From the NCBI RefSeq assembly GCF_003852315.1, contig NZ_CP027762.1, positions 2,771,501-2,835,500 of the forward strand: DNA of 64,000 bases. Reading direction: 5' to 3'. Under the pieces are notes generated by a model. That model did not search any database. It was not told the origin of the DNA and saw only the letters and a program-made list of their open reading frames with translations. The stretch's first letter is position 1, and each line of letters begins with the position of its first letter. A program made the position numbers and the translations under genes. This document shows positions 50,097 to 58,177 of this stretch, piece after piece. The DNA comes from Pseudomonas sp. LBUM920. GTDB lineage: Bacteria; Pseudomonadota; Gammaproteobacteria; Pseudomonadales; Pseudomonadaceae.

Positions 50097-51800
50097 ATGA
50101 ACGCTGTAAGCCTGGAACGTACCGAACGGATCTGGTTGAACGCTTACCTGCCCGGCGTGCCGGCGGACATCGAGGCCGGTATCGAGGACTACCCGTCGCT
50201 GCGCGAGGTGTTCCTTGAGCACCTGGAGAAATTTCGCGAGCGCGTCGCCTACGTCAGCATCGGCACCGAAATGACCTATGCCGACTGGCAGGTGCAAGGC
50301 ATCGCGTTTGCCGCGTGGCTGCAGGGCCAGGGCGTGAAGAAGGGCGACCGCGTGGCCTTGATGATGCCCAACTGCTTGCAGTACCCGATCTGCCTGTTGG
50401 GTACCATCCTGGCCGGCGCGGTGGTGGTCAACGTCAACCCGCTGTACACCTCCCATGAGCTCAAGCATCTGCTCAAGGACAGCGGCGCCGAGACCGTGGT
50501 GATTTTCGAAAACTTCGCCCACACCCTGGAAAAGGTCGTGGCCGGCAGCAGCGTCAAGCGCGTGGTGGTGGCGGCCATTGGCGACTTGCTGGGCGCCTTC
50601 AAGGGCGCGGCGATGAATTTCATTTTGCGCAGTGTGCAAAAGCAGGTGCCCGCTTTTAACCTGCCAGGGGCGGTGCGCTTCAATCGGGTGCTGAAACAGG
50701 GGCGGGTGTTGAATCACTTTCCGGTGGCCATGAACCTCGACGACCTGGCCTTTTTGCAGTACACCGGCGGCACCACCGGGGACGCCAAGGGTGTGATGCT
50801 CAGCCACCGCAATATCATCGCCAACCTGTTGCAGGCCAAGGCCTGGGTCGGCGACCAACTGGACCAGGACCAGCAGGAAACCAACGTCACCTTGCTGCCG
50901 CTGTACCACATTTTTTCGCTGACGGTGAACTGCCTGATGTTCATGTGCCTGGGCGGGCGCAACATCCTGATCGCCAACCCGCGTGATGTGAAACGCGTGC
51001 AGATGATCCTGCGCAAGGAGCGCTTCAACGGCATTGCCGGGGTCAACACGCTGTTTAATGGCTTGCTCGAAAACAAGGCGTTCTGCGCGCGCGACTTTTC
51101 CGCCCTGCGCATGGTGATCGCCGGCGGCATGGCCACGCACACGGCGGTGGCCAGGCGCTGGAAGGAAGTCACCGGGCTGCCGATTATCGAGGGCTATGGC
51201 CTCACCGAGTGCTCGCCGGTGGTGAGCATCAGCCCGATCAATATCGCCCGCATGCGCGAGATGGAATTCACCGGCAGCATTGGCGTGCCGCTGCCTTCAA
51301 CCTGGGTGCGTTTTATCCGCGAGGACGGTGAGCTGGCCGACACCGGTGAGCAAGGCGAACTGCAAGTGCGCGGGCCGCAGGTGATGCAGGGTTACTGGAA
51401 GCGGCCCAAGGAAACCGCCGAGGTGCTGGATGCCGAGGGCTGGCTGTCGACCGGTGATATCGGTGTGATGGACGAGCGCGGCTATATCCGCCTGGTGGAC
51501 CGCAAGAAAGACATGATTCTGGTCTCGGGCTTCAACGTGTACCCGAATGAAATCGAAGACGTGGTGGCCATGCACCCGGGCGTGGGTGAGGTGGCGGCGG
51601 TCGGCGTGGAAGATGGCGTCACTGGGGAAAGGGTGAAGATCATCGTGGTGCGCAAGGACCCTAACCTCACGCAAGAGCAGATCCTCGCCCATTGCCGCGA
51701 ATACCTGACGGGTTACAAAGTGCCGCGGTATGTGGAGTTCCGCACCAGCGAGTTGCCCAAGACCACCGTGGGCAAAGTGCTACGCCGCGCCTTGCGCTGA
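50097..51800 (+). CDS. Long-chain fatty-acid CoA ligase (FadD-like)
   Basis: A 567-aa adenylate-forming enzyme. The AMP-binding P-loop YTGGTTGDAKG is preceded by YTSHELKHLL; GYGLTECSP, WLSTGDIGVMDERGYI and RLVDRKKDMILVSGFNVYPNEIE follow, and the C-terminal catalytic lysine lies in LPKTTVGKVLRR. It activates free fatty acids to acyl-CoA. AACAAGGAGACTGCC precedes ATG 50097. As the last gene of the fadE-fabG-maoC-thiolase set it completes the pathway from acid to acetyl-CoA. A REPIN array starts 24 bp after its stop. Confidence 0.93.
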   Translation: MNAVSLERTERIWLNAYLPGVPADIEAGIEDYPSLREVFLEHLEKFRERVAYVSIGTEMTYADWQVQGIAFAAWLQGQGVKKGDRVALMMPNCLQYPICLLGTILAGAVVVNVNPLYTSHELKHLLKDSGAETVVIFENFAHTLEKVVAGSSVKRVVVAAIGDLLGAFKGAAMNFILRSVQKQVPAFNLPGAVRFNRVLKQGRVLNHFPVAMNLDDLAFLQYTGGTTGDAKGVMLSHRNIIANLLQAKAWVGDQLDQDQQETNVTLLPLYHIFSLTVNCLMFMCLGGRNILIANPRDVKRVQMILRKERFNGIAGVNTLFNGLLENKAFCARDFSALRMVIAGGMATHTAVARRWKEVTGLPIIEGYGLTECSPVVSISPINIARMREMEFTGSIGVPLPSTWVRFIREDGELADTGEQGELQVRGPQVMQGYWKRPKETAEVLDAEGWLSTGDIGVMDERGYIRLVDRKKDMILVSGFNVYPNEIEDVVAMHPGVGEVAAVGVEDGVTGERVKIIVVRKDPNLTQEQILAHCREYLTGYKVPRYVEFRTSELPKTTVGKVLRRALR

Positions 51801-51824
51801 TTCGAAGGTAACGACGGCCCAAAT

Positions 51825-52720
51825 GTGGGTTTACACAACAAGCTACGTTGGATGAACACGGTCAATGTGGGAGCGGGCTTGCTCGTGAATGCAATGTGTC
51901 AGTTTGCACATGTGGCACTGACCCACCGCCATCGCGGGCAAGCCCGCTCCCACAGGGATTGGGTTTACACGGCAAGCCACGTTGGATGAACGCGGTCAAT
52001 GTGGGAGCGGGCTTGCCCGCGAATGCAGTCTGTCCGTTTGCACCTTTGGCACTGACCCACCGCTTTCGCGAGCAAGCCCGCTCCCACAGGGATTGGGTTT
52101 ACACAGCAAGCTACGTTGGATGAACGCGGTCAATGTGGGAGCGGGCTTGCCCGCGAATGCAGTCTGTCCGTTTGCACCTTTGGCACTGACCCACCGCTTT
52201 CGCGAGCAAGCCCGCTCCCACAGGGATTGGGTTTACACAGCAAGCTACGTTGGATGAACACGGTCAATGTGGGAGCGGGCTTGCCCGCGAATGCAGTCTT
52301 TCAGTTTGCACAGGTGGCACTGACCCACCGCTTTCGCGAGCAAGCCCGCTCCCACAGGGATTGGGTTTACACAGCAAGCTATGTTGGATGAACACGGCCA
52401 ATGTGGGATTGGGTTTACACAGCAAGCTATGTTGGATGAACACGGCCAATGTGGGATTGGGTTTACACAGCAAGCTATGTTGGATGAACACGGTCAATGT
52501 GGGAGCGGGCTTGCTCGCGAATGCAGTCTTTCAGTTTGCACATGTGGCACTGACCCAACGCCATCGCGGGCAAGCCCGCTCCCACAGGGATTGGGTTTAC
52601 ACGGCAAGCCGCGTTGGATGAACACGGTCAATGTGGGAGCGGGCTTGCCCGCGAATGCAGTCTGTGAGTTTGCACCTTTGGCACTGACCCACCGCCATCG
52701 CGGGCAAGCCCGCTCCCACA
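51825..52720. repeat. Tandem REPIN array, 134-bp period
   Basis: Six full REP doublets start at 51867, 52001, 52135, 52269, 52499 and 52633. Each runs from GTGGGAGCGGGCTTGC to GCAAGCCCGCTCCCAC over about 86 bp, separated by a 48-bp spacer (GATTGGGTTTACAC...GTTGGATGAA). At 52403 and 52451 two spacer-only units of 48 bp occur, giving a 48+48 step in place of one doublet. The array begins with a 42-bp partial spacer and fills the whole gap between the convergent fadD-like and kguD genes. Copies are nearly identical, pointing to recent tandem amplification. Open frames through it are not genes. Confidence 0.95.
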
Positions 52721-52725
52721 GGGAG

Positions 52726-53703
52726 TCAGTGTTTCCAGGCCGCTGGATTGACCAGGTTTTTCGGGCGTTCGCCCGACAGCGCCGCCAGTAGATTGTCCAC
52801 CGCACACTTGGCCATCGCCTCGCGGGTTTCATGGGTCGCCGAGCCGATGTGCGGCGTGGCCACCACGTTGTTCAAACGCAACAGGGGCGAATCGTGGTTC
52901 AACGGCTCACGCTCGAACACGTCCAGGCCCGCTGCCTGAATCGTGCGTTGCTGCAGCGCCTGAACCAGTGCCGCCTCGTCCACTACTTTGCCGCGCGAGA
53001 TGTTGATAAAGATTGTCTCCGGGCCCATCAGCGCGAACTCTTTAGTGCCGATCAGCTTTTCGGTTTCGGCGGTCAGAGGCAAAGTCAGGCAGACAAAGTC
53101 AGCTTCCTTGAGCAAATCGATCAGGCTGCGGTACTGCGCGCCGAAGCGTTCTTCCACCAACGGCTTGGGCGAGTGGCTGTGGTAGATCACCGGCATGCCA
53201 AACCCAAAATGCCCGCGTTGGGCCAGGGCTTCGCCGATGCGGCCCATGCCGATGATGCCGAGGGTTTTGCCATGCACGTCGGTGCCGAAATGGGACGGGT
53301 CGATGTTCTTGCTCCATTGGCCGGCACGCACCATGTCGGCCAGCTCCACCACCCGGCGCGCGGTGGCCAGGATCAGCGCAAAACCGGTATCGGCGGTGGT
53401 TTCGGTGAGCACGTCCGGCGTGTTGCTGAGCAGGACGCCGCGCTGGGTCAGGTAGTCGATGTCGTAGTTGTCGACCCCCACCGAGACGCTGGCCACCGCT
53501 TCAAGGTGTGGCGCCAGGTCGAGCAGCTTGGCGTCCAGGCGCAGGCTCGCACCCAGCAGCCCCTGGGCGCGGGGCAAGGCCTCGCGCAGCTTGGCCAGGC
53601 CAGGTTCGTCGAGGGCTTCGATCAGCGTGACGTCGGCCTGCTCGTGCAGGCGGGCCATCAAGGGCGCAGAGAGTTTCTTGTATAAAACGACAGACTTTTT
53701 CAT
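52726..53703 (-). CDS. kguD: 2-ketogluconate 6-phosphate reductase-type D-2-hydroxyacid dehydrogenase
   Basis: A 325-aa NAD(P)-dependent D-2-hydroxyacid dehydrogenase. The Rossmann motif GIIGMGRIG, the catalytic Arg in NISRGKVVDE, Glu in DVFEREPL and His in TPHIGSAT are all present. The kgu context makes it the enzyme reducing 2-keto-6-phosphogluconate to 6-phosphogluconate. Its ATG overlaps the kguT stop by 4 nt. It is the last gene of the operon; a REPIN array starts within 6 bp of its stop. Confidence 0.9.
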   Translation of the reverse strand: MKKSVVLYKKLSAPLMARLHEQADVTLIEALDEPGLAKLREALPRAQGLLGASLRLDAKLLDLAPHLEAVASVSVGVDNYDIDYLTQRGVLLSNTPDVLTETTADTGFALILATARRVVELADMVRAGQWSKNIDPSHFGTDVHGKTLGIIGMGRIGEALAQRGHFGFGMPVIYHSHSPKPLVEERFGAQYRSLIDLLKEADFVCLTLPLTAETEKLIGTKEFALMGPETIFINISRGKVVDEAALVQALQQRTIQAAGLDVFEREPLNHDSPLLRLNNVVATPHIGSATHETREAMAKCAVDNLLAALSGERPKNLVNPAAWKH

Positions 53704-54998
53704 CGGGTTTTCACCTTCAATCCAAGGGTCGGCATCGGCGCGCGTTCACGGTCGCTGGCGCCGGGCTTGAGGAAAATCGTCAGCACCACCGACAGCATCA
53801 GCGCACCGCTCATCAGCAGGTACGAAGCGCCGGGCGAACCGGTGGTGCTGTTGAGGTAACCCACCAGGTACGAACCGCCGAACGAGCCCAGCGCGCCCAT
53901 GCTGTTGATCAGCGCCATGGCGCCGCCGGCGACGTTGGCCGGCAGGATCTCCGGCACGATGGCAAAAAACGGCCCGTAAGGCGCATACATGCACGCGCCA
54001 GCGATGACCAGCAGGCTGTAGGACCACCAGAAGTGTTCGGCGCCCAGTGCGTAGGAGGCATAGAACGCAATGGAGGCAATCAGCAGGGGTGGCCACACAA
54101 AACGTTTACGTTTTTGCAGTTTGTCCGAGCCCCAGGACACCGCGAGCATGCCGATCACCGCCGCCAGGTAAGGCAACGCCGACAGCCAGCCGGCTTCGAC
54201 CATGTCCATTTGCAGGCCGGCCTTGAGGATCGACGGCAGCCACAGCACAAAGCCGTAAACGCCGATGCTCCAGCAGAAAAACTGCAGGGCCAGGATGATC
54301 ACTTTGGGCGAGCGGAAGGCCTCGGCGTAGTTCTTCACCGCCTTGATCCCGACTTGTTCGGCGGCCAGCGCACTTTCGAGGTCTTTTTTGTGCTGCTCAC
54401 TCAGCCACGTGGCGTCGGCGGGTTTTTCATCCGCCAGCTTCCACCAGATAAACGCCCAGATCACCGCCGGTATGCCTTCGATGATAAACATCCAGCGCCA
54501 GCTGAAATGCTGCACCAGGTAGCCCGACACCACTGACATCCACAGCATGGTCACCGGGTTGCCGAGGATCAGAAAGGTGTTGGCGCGCGAGCGTTCGGCA
54601 CGCGTGAACCAGTGGCACAGGTACACCAGCATCGCCGGCATCACGGCGGCTTCGACCACCCCGAGCATGAAGCGAATGGCGATCAGCATGTAGGCGTTGG
54701 ACACCACGCCGGTCAGGGTGGCAAGGCCGCCCCAGAGGATCAGGCTGACAAAAATCAGCTTTTTAACGCTGCGCTTTTGCGCGTAGATCGCCCCCGGCAC
54801 CTGGAAGAAAAAGTAGCCGAGGAAGAACAGCGCGCCCAGCAGCGAGGACATGCCGGGGGTGATCATCAGGTCTTCGGCCATCCCGGAGGCGGCGGCGAAG
54901 CCGTAGTTGGCGCGGTCCAGGTACGCCAGGCTGTAGGTGATAAACACGATAGGCATGATGTACCACCAGCGGCGGGTGGCGAGTTTCAAGGTATCCAT
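53700..54998 (-). CDS. kguT: 2-ketogluconate MFS transporter
   Basis: A 432-aa major facilitator of the anion:cation symporter type with about 12 transmembrane helices. The N-terminal YSLAYLDRANYGFA motif typifies sugar-acid/glucarate-like permeases, and the HWFTRAERSRAN loop is present. The operon context identifies 2-ketogluconate as the likely substrate. It lies 45 nt after kguK and is translationally coupled to kguD. Confidence 0.9.
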   Translation of the reverse strand: MDTLKLATRRWWYIMPIVFITYSLAYLDRANYGFAAASGMAEDLMITPGMSSLLGALFFLGYFFFQVPGAIYAQKRSVKKLIFVSLILWGGLATLTGVVSNAYMLIAIRFMLGVVEAAVMPAMLVYLCHWFTRAERSRANTFLILGNPVTMLWMSVVSGYLVQHFSWRWMFIIEGIPAVIWAFIWWKLADEKPADATWLSEQHKKDLESALAAEQVGIKAVKNYAEAFRSPKVIILALQFFCWSIGVYGFVLWLPSILKAGLQMDMVEAGWLSALPYLAAVIGMLAVSWGSDKLQKRKRFVWPPLLIASIAFYASYALGAEHFWWSYSLLVIAGACMYAPYGPFFAIVPEILPANVAGGAMALINSMGALGSFGGSYLVGYLNSTTGSPGASYLLMSGALMLSVVLTIFLKPGASDRERAPMPTLGLKVKTR

Positions 54999-55043
54999 GG
55001 AGTTGCTCCTGAGCTTGTTGTAGTTGTGGCAACAGGGTGTACG

Positions 55044-55985
55044 TCATGCAACGGATCGAGTGGGTAACTCCGAACGAGTGGGCAAGCCTTCCATGTCGCC
55101 GCGGCTCTGCACGGCGCGGCTGCCGATCCAGTTACCGCGCTGTACCGCTTCGGGGAAGCTGAGGTTTTCCAGCAGTGCGCTGATCATGCCGACGGCAAAA
55201 CCATCGCCGGCGCCGACGGTGTCGACGACTTTTTCCACCGGCACGGCGGCAACGAAGCCCTGGTCCATCTGGGTGCGGTAATAGGCGCCGTCCGGCCCAA
55301 GCTTGATGGCCACGGCCTCGGCGCCCTGGTCGAGGTAGAACGCGGCGATGTCGGCCGGGTCTTCGAAGCCTGTGAGCAAGCGACCTTCGCTCAAACCCGG
55401 CAAGACCCAATCGGCCATGGCGGCAAGGGCGTTGATTTCGGCGATCATCTGCGCCTGGCTGGCCCATAACGATGGGCGCAGGTTCGGGTCGAACGACACG
55501 CTGTGCCCGGCTTTGCGCATCTGCGTCATCAGCTCGCGGGACAGCTCCCGGGTGGCCTCGGACAACGCCGGCGGAATGCCGGTGGCGTGCAGGTGACGCG
55601 CTTGCAGCAGCGTGGGGCTGATGGCGGCGATGGACAGGTGGCTGGCTGCCGAGCCTTTGCGAAAGTACTCCACTTGAGGGTCTGCGCCGGCTTCTTCGCG
55701 GGACTTGAACTGAAAACCGGTGGGGTGCAAGGGATCGACCGCCACATGCTGGCAATCCAGGCCTTCCTTTTTCAGGGTGTCGACCACAAAACGCCCGAGG
55801 GAATCATTCCCCACCCGGCTCAGCCAGGCCACATTGAACCCCAGGCGCGACAGGCCAATGGCGACATTGCTGTCGGCGCCGGCAATGCGTTTGTGGAACT
55901 GCGCCACCTGGGCCAGATCGCCGGTCTGCTCGGCGACAAACATCGCCATGGTTTCACCAAACGACAGGATATCGATCTCAGACAT
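55044..55985 (-). CDS. kguK: 2-ketogluconate kinase
   Basis: A 313-aa PfkB-family sugar kinase. The N-terminal ILSFGETMAMFV, AGADSNVAIGLSRLG and the C-terminal signature DTVGAGDGFAVG with catalytic Asp are present. It phosphorylates imported 2-ketogluconate to 2-keto-6-phosphogluconate. ATG 55985 with GGAG seven bases upstream starts inside the last codons of kguE (8-nt overlap); the alternative start at 56012 lacks a site. Confidence 0.92.
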   Translation of the reverse strand: MSEIDILSFGETMAMFVAEQTGDLAQVAQFHKRIAGADSNVAIGLSRLGFNVAWLSRVGNDSLGRFVVDTLKKEGLDCQHVAVDPLHPTGFQFKSREEAGADPQVEYFRKGSAASHLSIAAISPTLLQARHLHATGIPPALSEATRELSRELMTQMRKAGHSVSFDPNLRPSLWASQAQMIAEINALAAMADWVLPGLSEGRLLTGFEDPADIAAFYLDQGAEAVAIKLGPDGAYYRTQMDQGFVAAVPVEKVVDTVGAGDGFAVGMISALLENLSFPEAVQRGNWIGSRAVQSRGDMEGLPTRSELPTRSVA

Positions 55986-56760
55986 GGGCATTCTCCGCAC
56001 GGGGTTGGCCAAGGATGGCTAGGGCGGCGACCTGTTGCGTGGTGACCTCGGTCAGGTCATCGCCTTGCAACGGGAATTCCACGGCCCGGGTAATACCTTG
56101 AGTCATATGCTTGAGCAGTTGTTCCCACAGATGCAGGTCTGTGGCGCCGGGCGGCAGGGCCACCAGCTTGCCGTCCTGGCGCCGGGCCACGGCCTTGCAG
56201 TGCAGGTAATCCACGTGACGACCGAGCAAACGCGCCGCGGTGAGGGCGGACTGGTCTTGCCATTGCCAGTTGCCGATGTCGAACGTCATCTTGACGGGCA
56301 GGCCCAGGCGCTCGACCTCGGTGAAGAACCGCTGCATCGGCTCGATCCGTCCGCCGTGCAGGGTCTGGTCGTTTTCCACCAGCAGTTTGACCGGGTGTCG
56401 GTTGAGCAGGGCGTGCAGGCTTTGCAGGTCGTTGGTGTCGGTGAAGTAGCCGAGGGAGACTTTCAGCCAGCGCGCGCCGAATGCCTGGGCGCGGTCCAGG
56501 GTGTCATTGAGCTCGGCGTTGGGCTGGGCGCGGCCTGCGACCCACAGTTCCAGCGGCGAGGAGTACACCGATTCCAGGCCATGCGCGGCGGCAGCCTGGG
56601 CGAGTGTGGCCGGGTGCTCGGTGGTCAGCAGTTCTTCACGCCATTCGATGCGTTGGGCGCCGGCAGCGCTCAGTACGTCGACAAAACTCAGTTGGCCCTG
56701 TTGGCGAACACACTCGGCGCCGTAGCTGGAAAGGCTGATGGAGACGGGGTATTTGTGCAT
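55978..56760 (-). CDS. kguE: KguE, TIM-barrel epimerase-like protein of the 2-ketogluconate operon
   Basis: A 260-aa protein of the xylose-isomerase-like TIM-barrel (AP_endonuc_2) type. The probable metal ligands lie in LLVENDQTLHG, MTFDIGNWQWQ and VDYLHCKAV. It is the first gene of the kguEKTD operon; the exact reaction of KguE is not established in my knowledge. A PtxS operator is centred about 20 bp before ATG 56760, so repression would block both transcription and initiation. Confidence 0.88.
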   Translation of the reverse strand: MHKYPVSISLSSYGAECVRQQGQLSFVDVLSAAGAQRIEWREELLTTEHPATLAQAAAAHGLESVYSSPLELWVAGRAQPNAELNDTLDRAQAFGARWLKVSLGYFTDTNDLQSLHALLNRHPVKLLVENDQTLHGGRIEPMQRFFTEVERLGLPVKMTFDIGNWQWQDQSALTAARLLGRHVDYLHCKAVARRQDGKLVALPPGATDLHLWEQLLKHMTQGITRAVEFPLQGDDLTEVTTQQVAALAILGQPRAENAHV

Positions 56761-56773
56761 TGTTGTTTACCTC

Positions 56774-56787
56774 TGAAACCGGTTTCA
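56774..56787. promoter_or_regulatory. PtxS operator of the kgu operon
   Basis: Perfect palindrome TGAAACCGGTTTCA, identical to the PtxS target described in P. putida and P. aeruginosa, 13 bp upstream of kguE. Binding is relieved by 2-ketogluconate according to that literature. Confidence 0.9.
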
Positions 56788-56807
56788 TTTTTATACGCAA
56801 AACAAAT

Positions 56808-56895
56808 GTGGGAGCGGGCTTGCCTGCGATGGCGGTGTGTCAGGCGATTACGGCTTCGCCTGGTAAACCGTCGTCGCAGGCAAGCCAGCGCCCAC
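56808..56895. repeat. REPIN overlapping the 3' end of ptxS
   Basis: GTGGGAGCGGGCTTGCCTGC at 56808 and GCAGGCAAGCCAGCGCCCAC ending at 56895 are the two arms. The ptxS stop codon (56848-56850) lies inside the element, so the repressor's last 15 codons are REP sequence. Confidence 0.9.
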
Positions 56896-57906
56896 AAGGG
56901 ATTGTGTGGAACCACGGATGATTAATTCCGGCAAAAAATCCAGGGTGCGCGTCGGCGCATCATCGCCCCCCAGGCGCTTGAGCAAGCAGTCAAAGGCACT
57001 GGCGCCAATCGCTTCAGTAGGCTGGGCGAGGGCGGTAATGCCATTGCCCACCAGCGGGTACCAGTCCAGATCATCCAGGGCGATCAGGCCGACATCCTCA
57101 AACAGCCGGCAGCCTGAGGCCTTGAGCGCACGGGTACAGGCCAGCGCGGCGATGCCGTTGGCGCAGAACAGCGCTTTCGGGCCGGGCGTGGCAAGGAAGG
57201 CCTGCAGGCGGCTTTGCAGCGCGTCGTCCAGCTCCAGCACCGCGCCGGTCAGCCCCGGGCGGCTGGCGATCTCGGCCTTGAAACTGGCCTGGCGCTCCAG
57301 GCGTGAGCTGGTGCCATCGGCGGCTTCGCTGACCAGCAACACGTCGCGATAACCCTGCTGTTGCAAGTGTTCGACGGCGATGCGTACCGCTGCGGCGTTG
57401 TTTAGCCCCACCAGGTCGCTGTGCAGTGGCTCGACCTTGCGGTCCACCAGCACCAGCGGCATTTCCTGCTGCAGTTCCAGCAGTTGGTCAAGATGATGGC
57501 CGAGGGTGTTCACGATCAGCCCTTCGATGTTGTACGAGCGCAGGGCGGCCAGGTGCTGGCGCTCCTGCTCGTCATCGCGGTCGGTGTTGCACACCACCAG
57601 GCTGTAGCCGTGCTTGCGGCAGGCGGTTTCGACGCCATGCATCACGGCAATGGAATAGGGGTTGCGGATATCGGCCACCAGCATGCCGATCAAGCGTGTG
57701 CGCCCACGTTTCAAGCCTCGGGCCATCTGGTTGGGGCGGTAGCCAAGCTCGCTGATGGCCTGTTCGATACGCAGCGCAATGGCGTCGGAGAGCAGGGCGC
57801 GGTCATCACCGATAAAGCGCGACACACTGGCTTTGGACACGCCGGCGCGCTCGGCAACATCAAGCATGGTCACGCGGCTGCGCTGGGCGGCGGAAAATGG
57901 AGTCAC
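56848..57906 (-). CDS. ptxS: PtxS, LacI-family repressor of 2-ketogluconate use
   Basis: A 352-aa LacI/GalR regulator. The helix-turn-helix VTMLDVAERAGVSKASVSRF covers about residues 13-32, a hinge helix (NQMARGLKRGRTRLIG) follows, then a periplasmic-binding-protein-like effector domain. It sits upstream of kguEKTD in the same orientation, with an operator before each unit, so it autoregulates and represses the operon until 2-ketogluconate binds. The start is GTG 57906. The C-terminus after RGSTQSL (VGAGLPATTVYQAKP) is encoded by a REP element and is unlikely to be ancestral. Confidence 0.93.
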   Translation of the reverse strand: MTPFSAAQRSRVTMLDVAERAGVSKASVSRFIGDDRALLSDAIALRIEQAISELGYRPNQMARGLKRGRTRLIGMLVADIRNPYSIAVMHGVETACRKHGYSLVVCNTDRDDEQERQHLAALRSYNIEGLIVNTLGHHLDQLLELQQEMPLVLVDRKVEPLHSDLVGLNNAAAVRIAVEHLQQQGYRDVLLVSEAADGTSSRLERQASFKAEIASRPGLTGAVLELDDALQSRLQAFLATPGPKALFCANGIAALACTRALKASGCRLFEDVGLIALDDLDWYPLVGNGITALAQPTEAIGASAFDCLLKRLGGDDAPTRTLDFLPELIIRGSTQSLVGAGLPATTVYQAKP

Positions 57907-57959
57907 GATAACGGGCCTTTCTTATTGGAATTAGCCGTTTCAGTGCCTGAGAGAAGCTC

Positions 57960-57973
57960 TGAAACCGGTTTCA
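57960..57973. promoter_or_regulatory. PtxS operator of ptxS
   Basis: A second exact TGAAACCGGTTTCA, 53 bp before the ptxS start. A degenerate partner, TGAAACGGCTAA on the minus strand (57931-57942), lies 17 bp closer to the gene and could support cooperative or looped binding. Confidence 0.88.
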
Positions 57974-58177
57974 TAAAATGCCAGGCGGCGCCTTTCGTCA
58001 AGGAATATTTAGAAATAGGCGCGTGCACAGCGCTGAAAAAAACGACGAGTGGATGGGCCTACCTGTTAGTTCTGACAGTATCCGTGTGCAGGCTTTAGGC
58101 GTTTAATTTTTCCATGGCAGGCACGAAGGCATTGCTCTCGTGACTCGCCATGCTGAAACTTTTCCTGAGGCCGGAAC

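Noticed and set aside
49515..51140. 541-residue open frame antisense to the thiolase and CoA ligase genes
   Set aside because: GC-rich codon use in Pseudomonas leaves long open antisense frames; the plus-strand genes have complete family motifs and this frame has none.
51825..52720. CRISPR array
   Set aside because: The period is 134 bp, the so-called spacers are identical from unit to unit, and the repeated cores are REP doublets; no cas genes are present.
51848..52791. Overlapping open frames of 77-136 residues through the repeat array, with internal repeats such as MDERGQCGSGLAREC
   Set aside because: They are translations of REP palindromes and spacers on both strands; the periodicity is that of the 134-bp DNA repeat and no ribosome binding sites occur.
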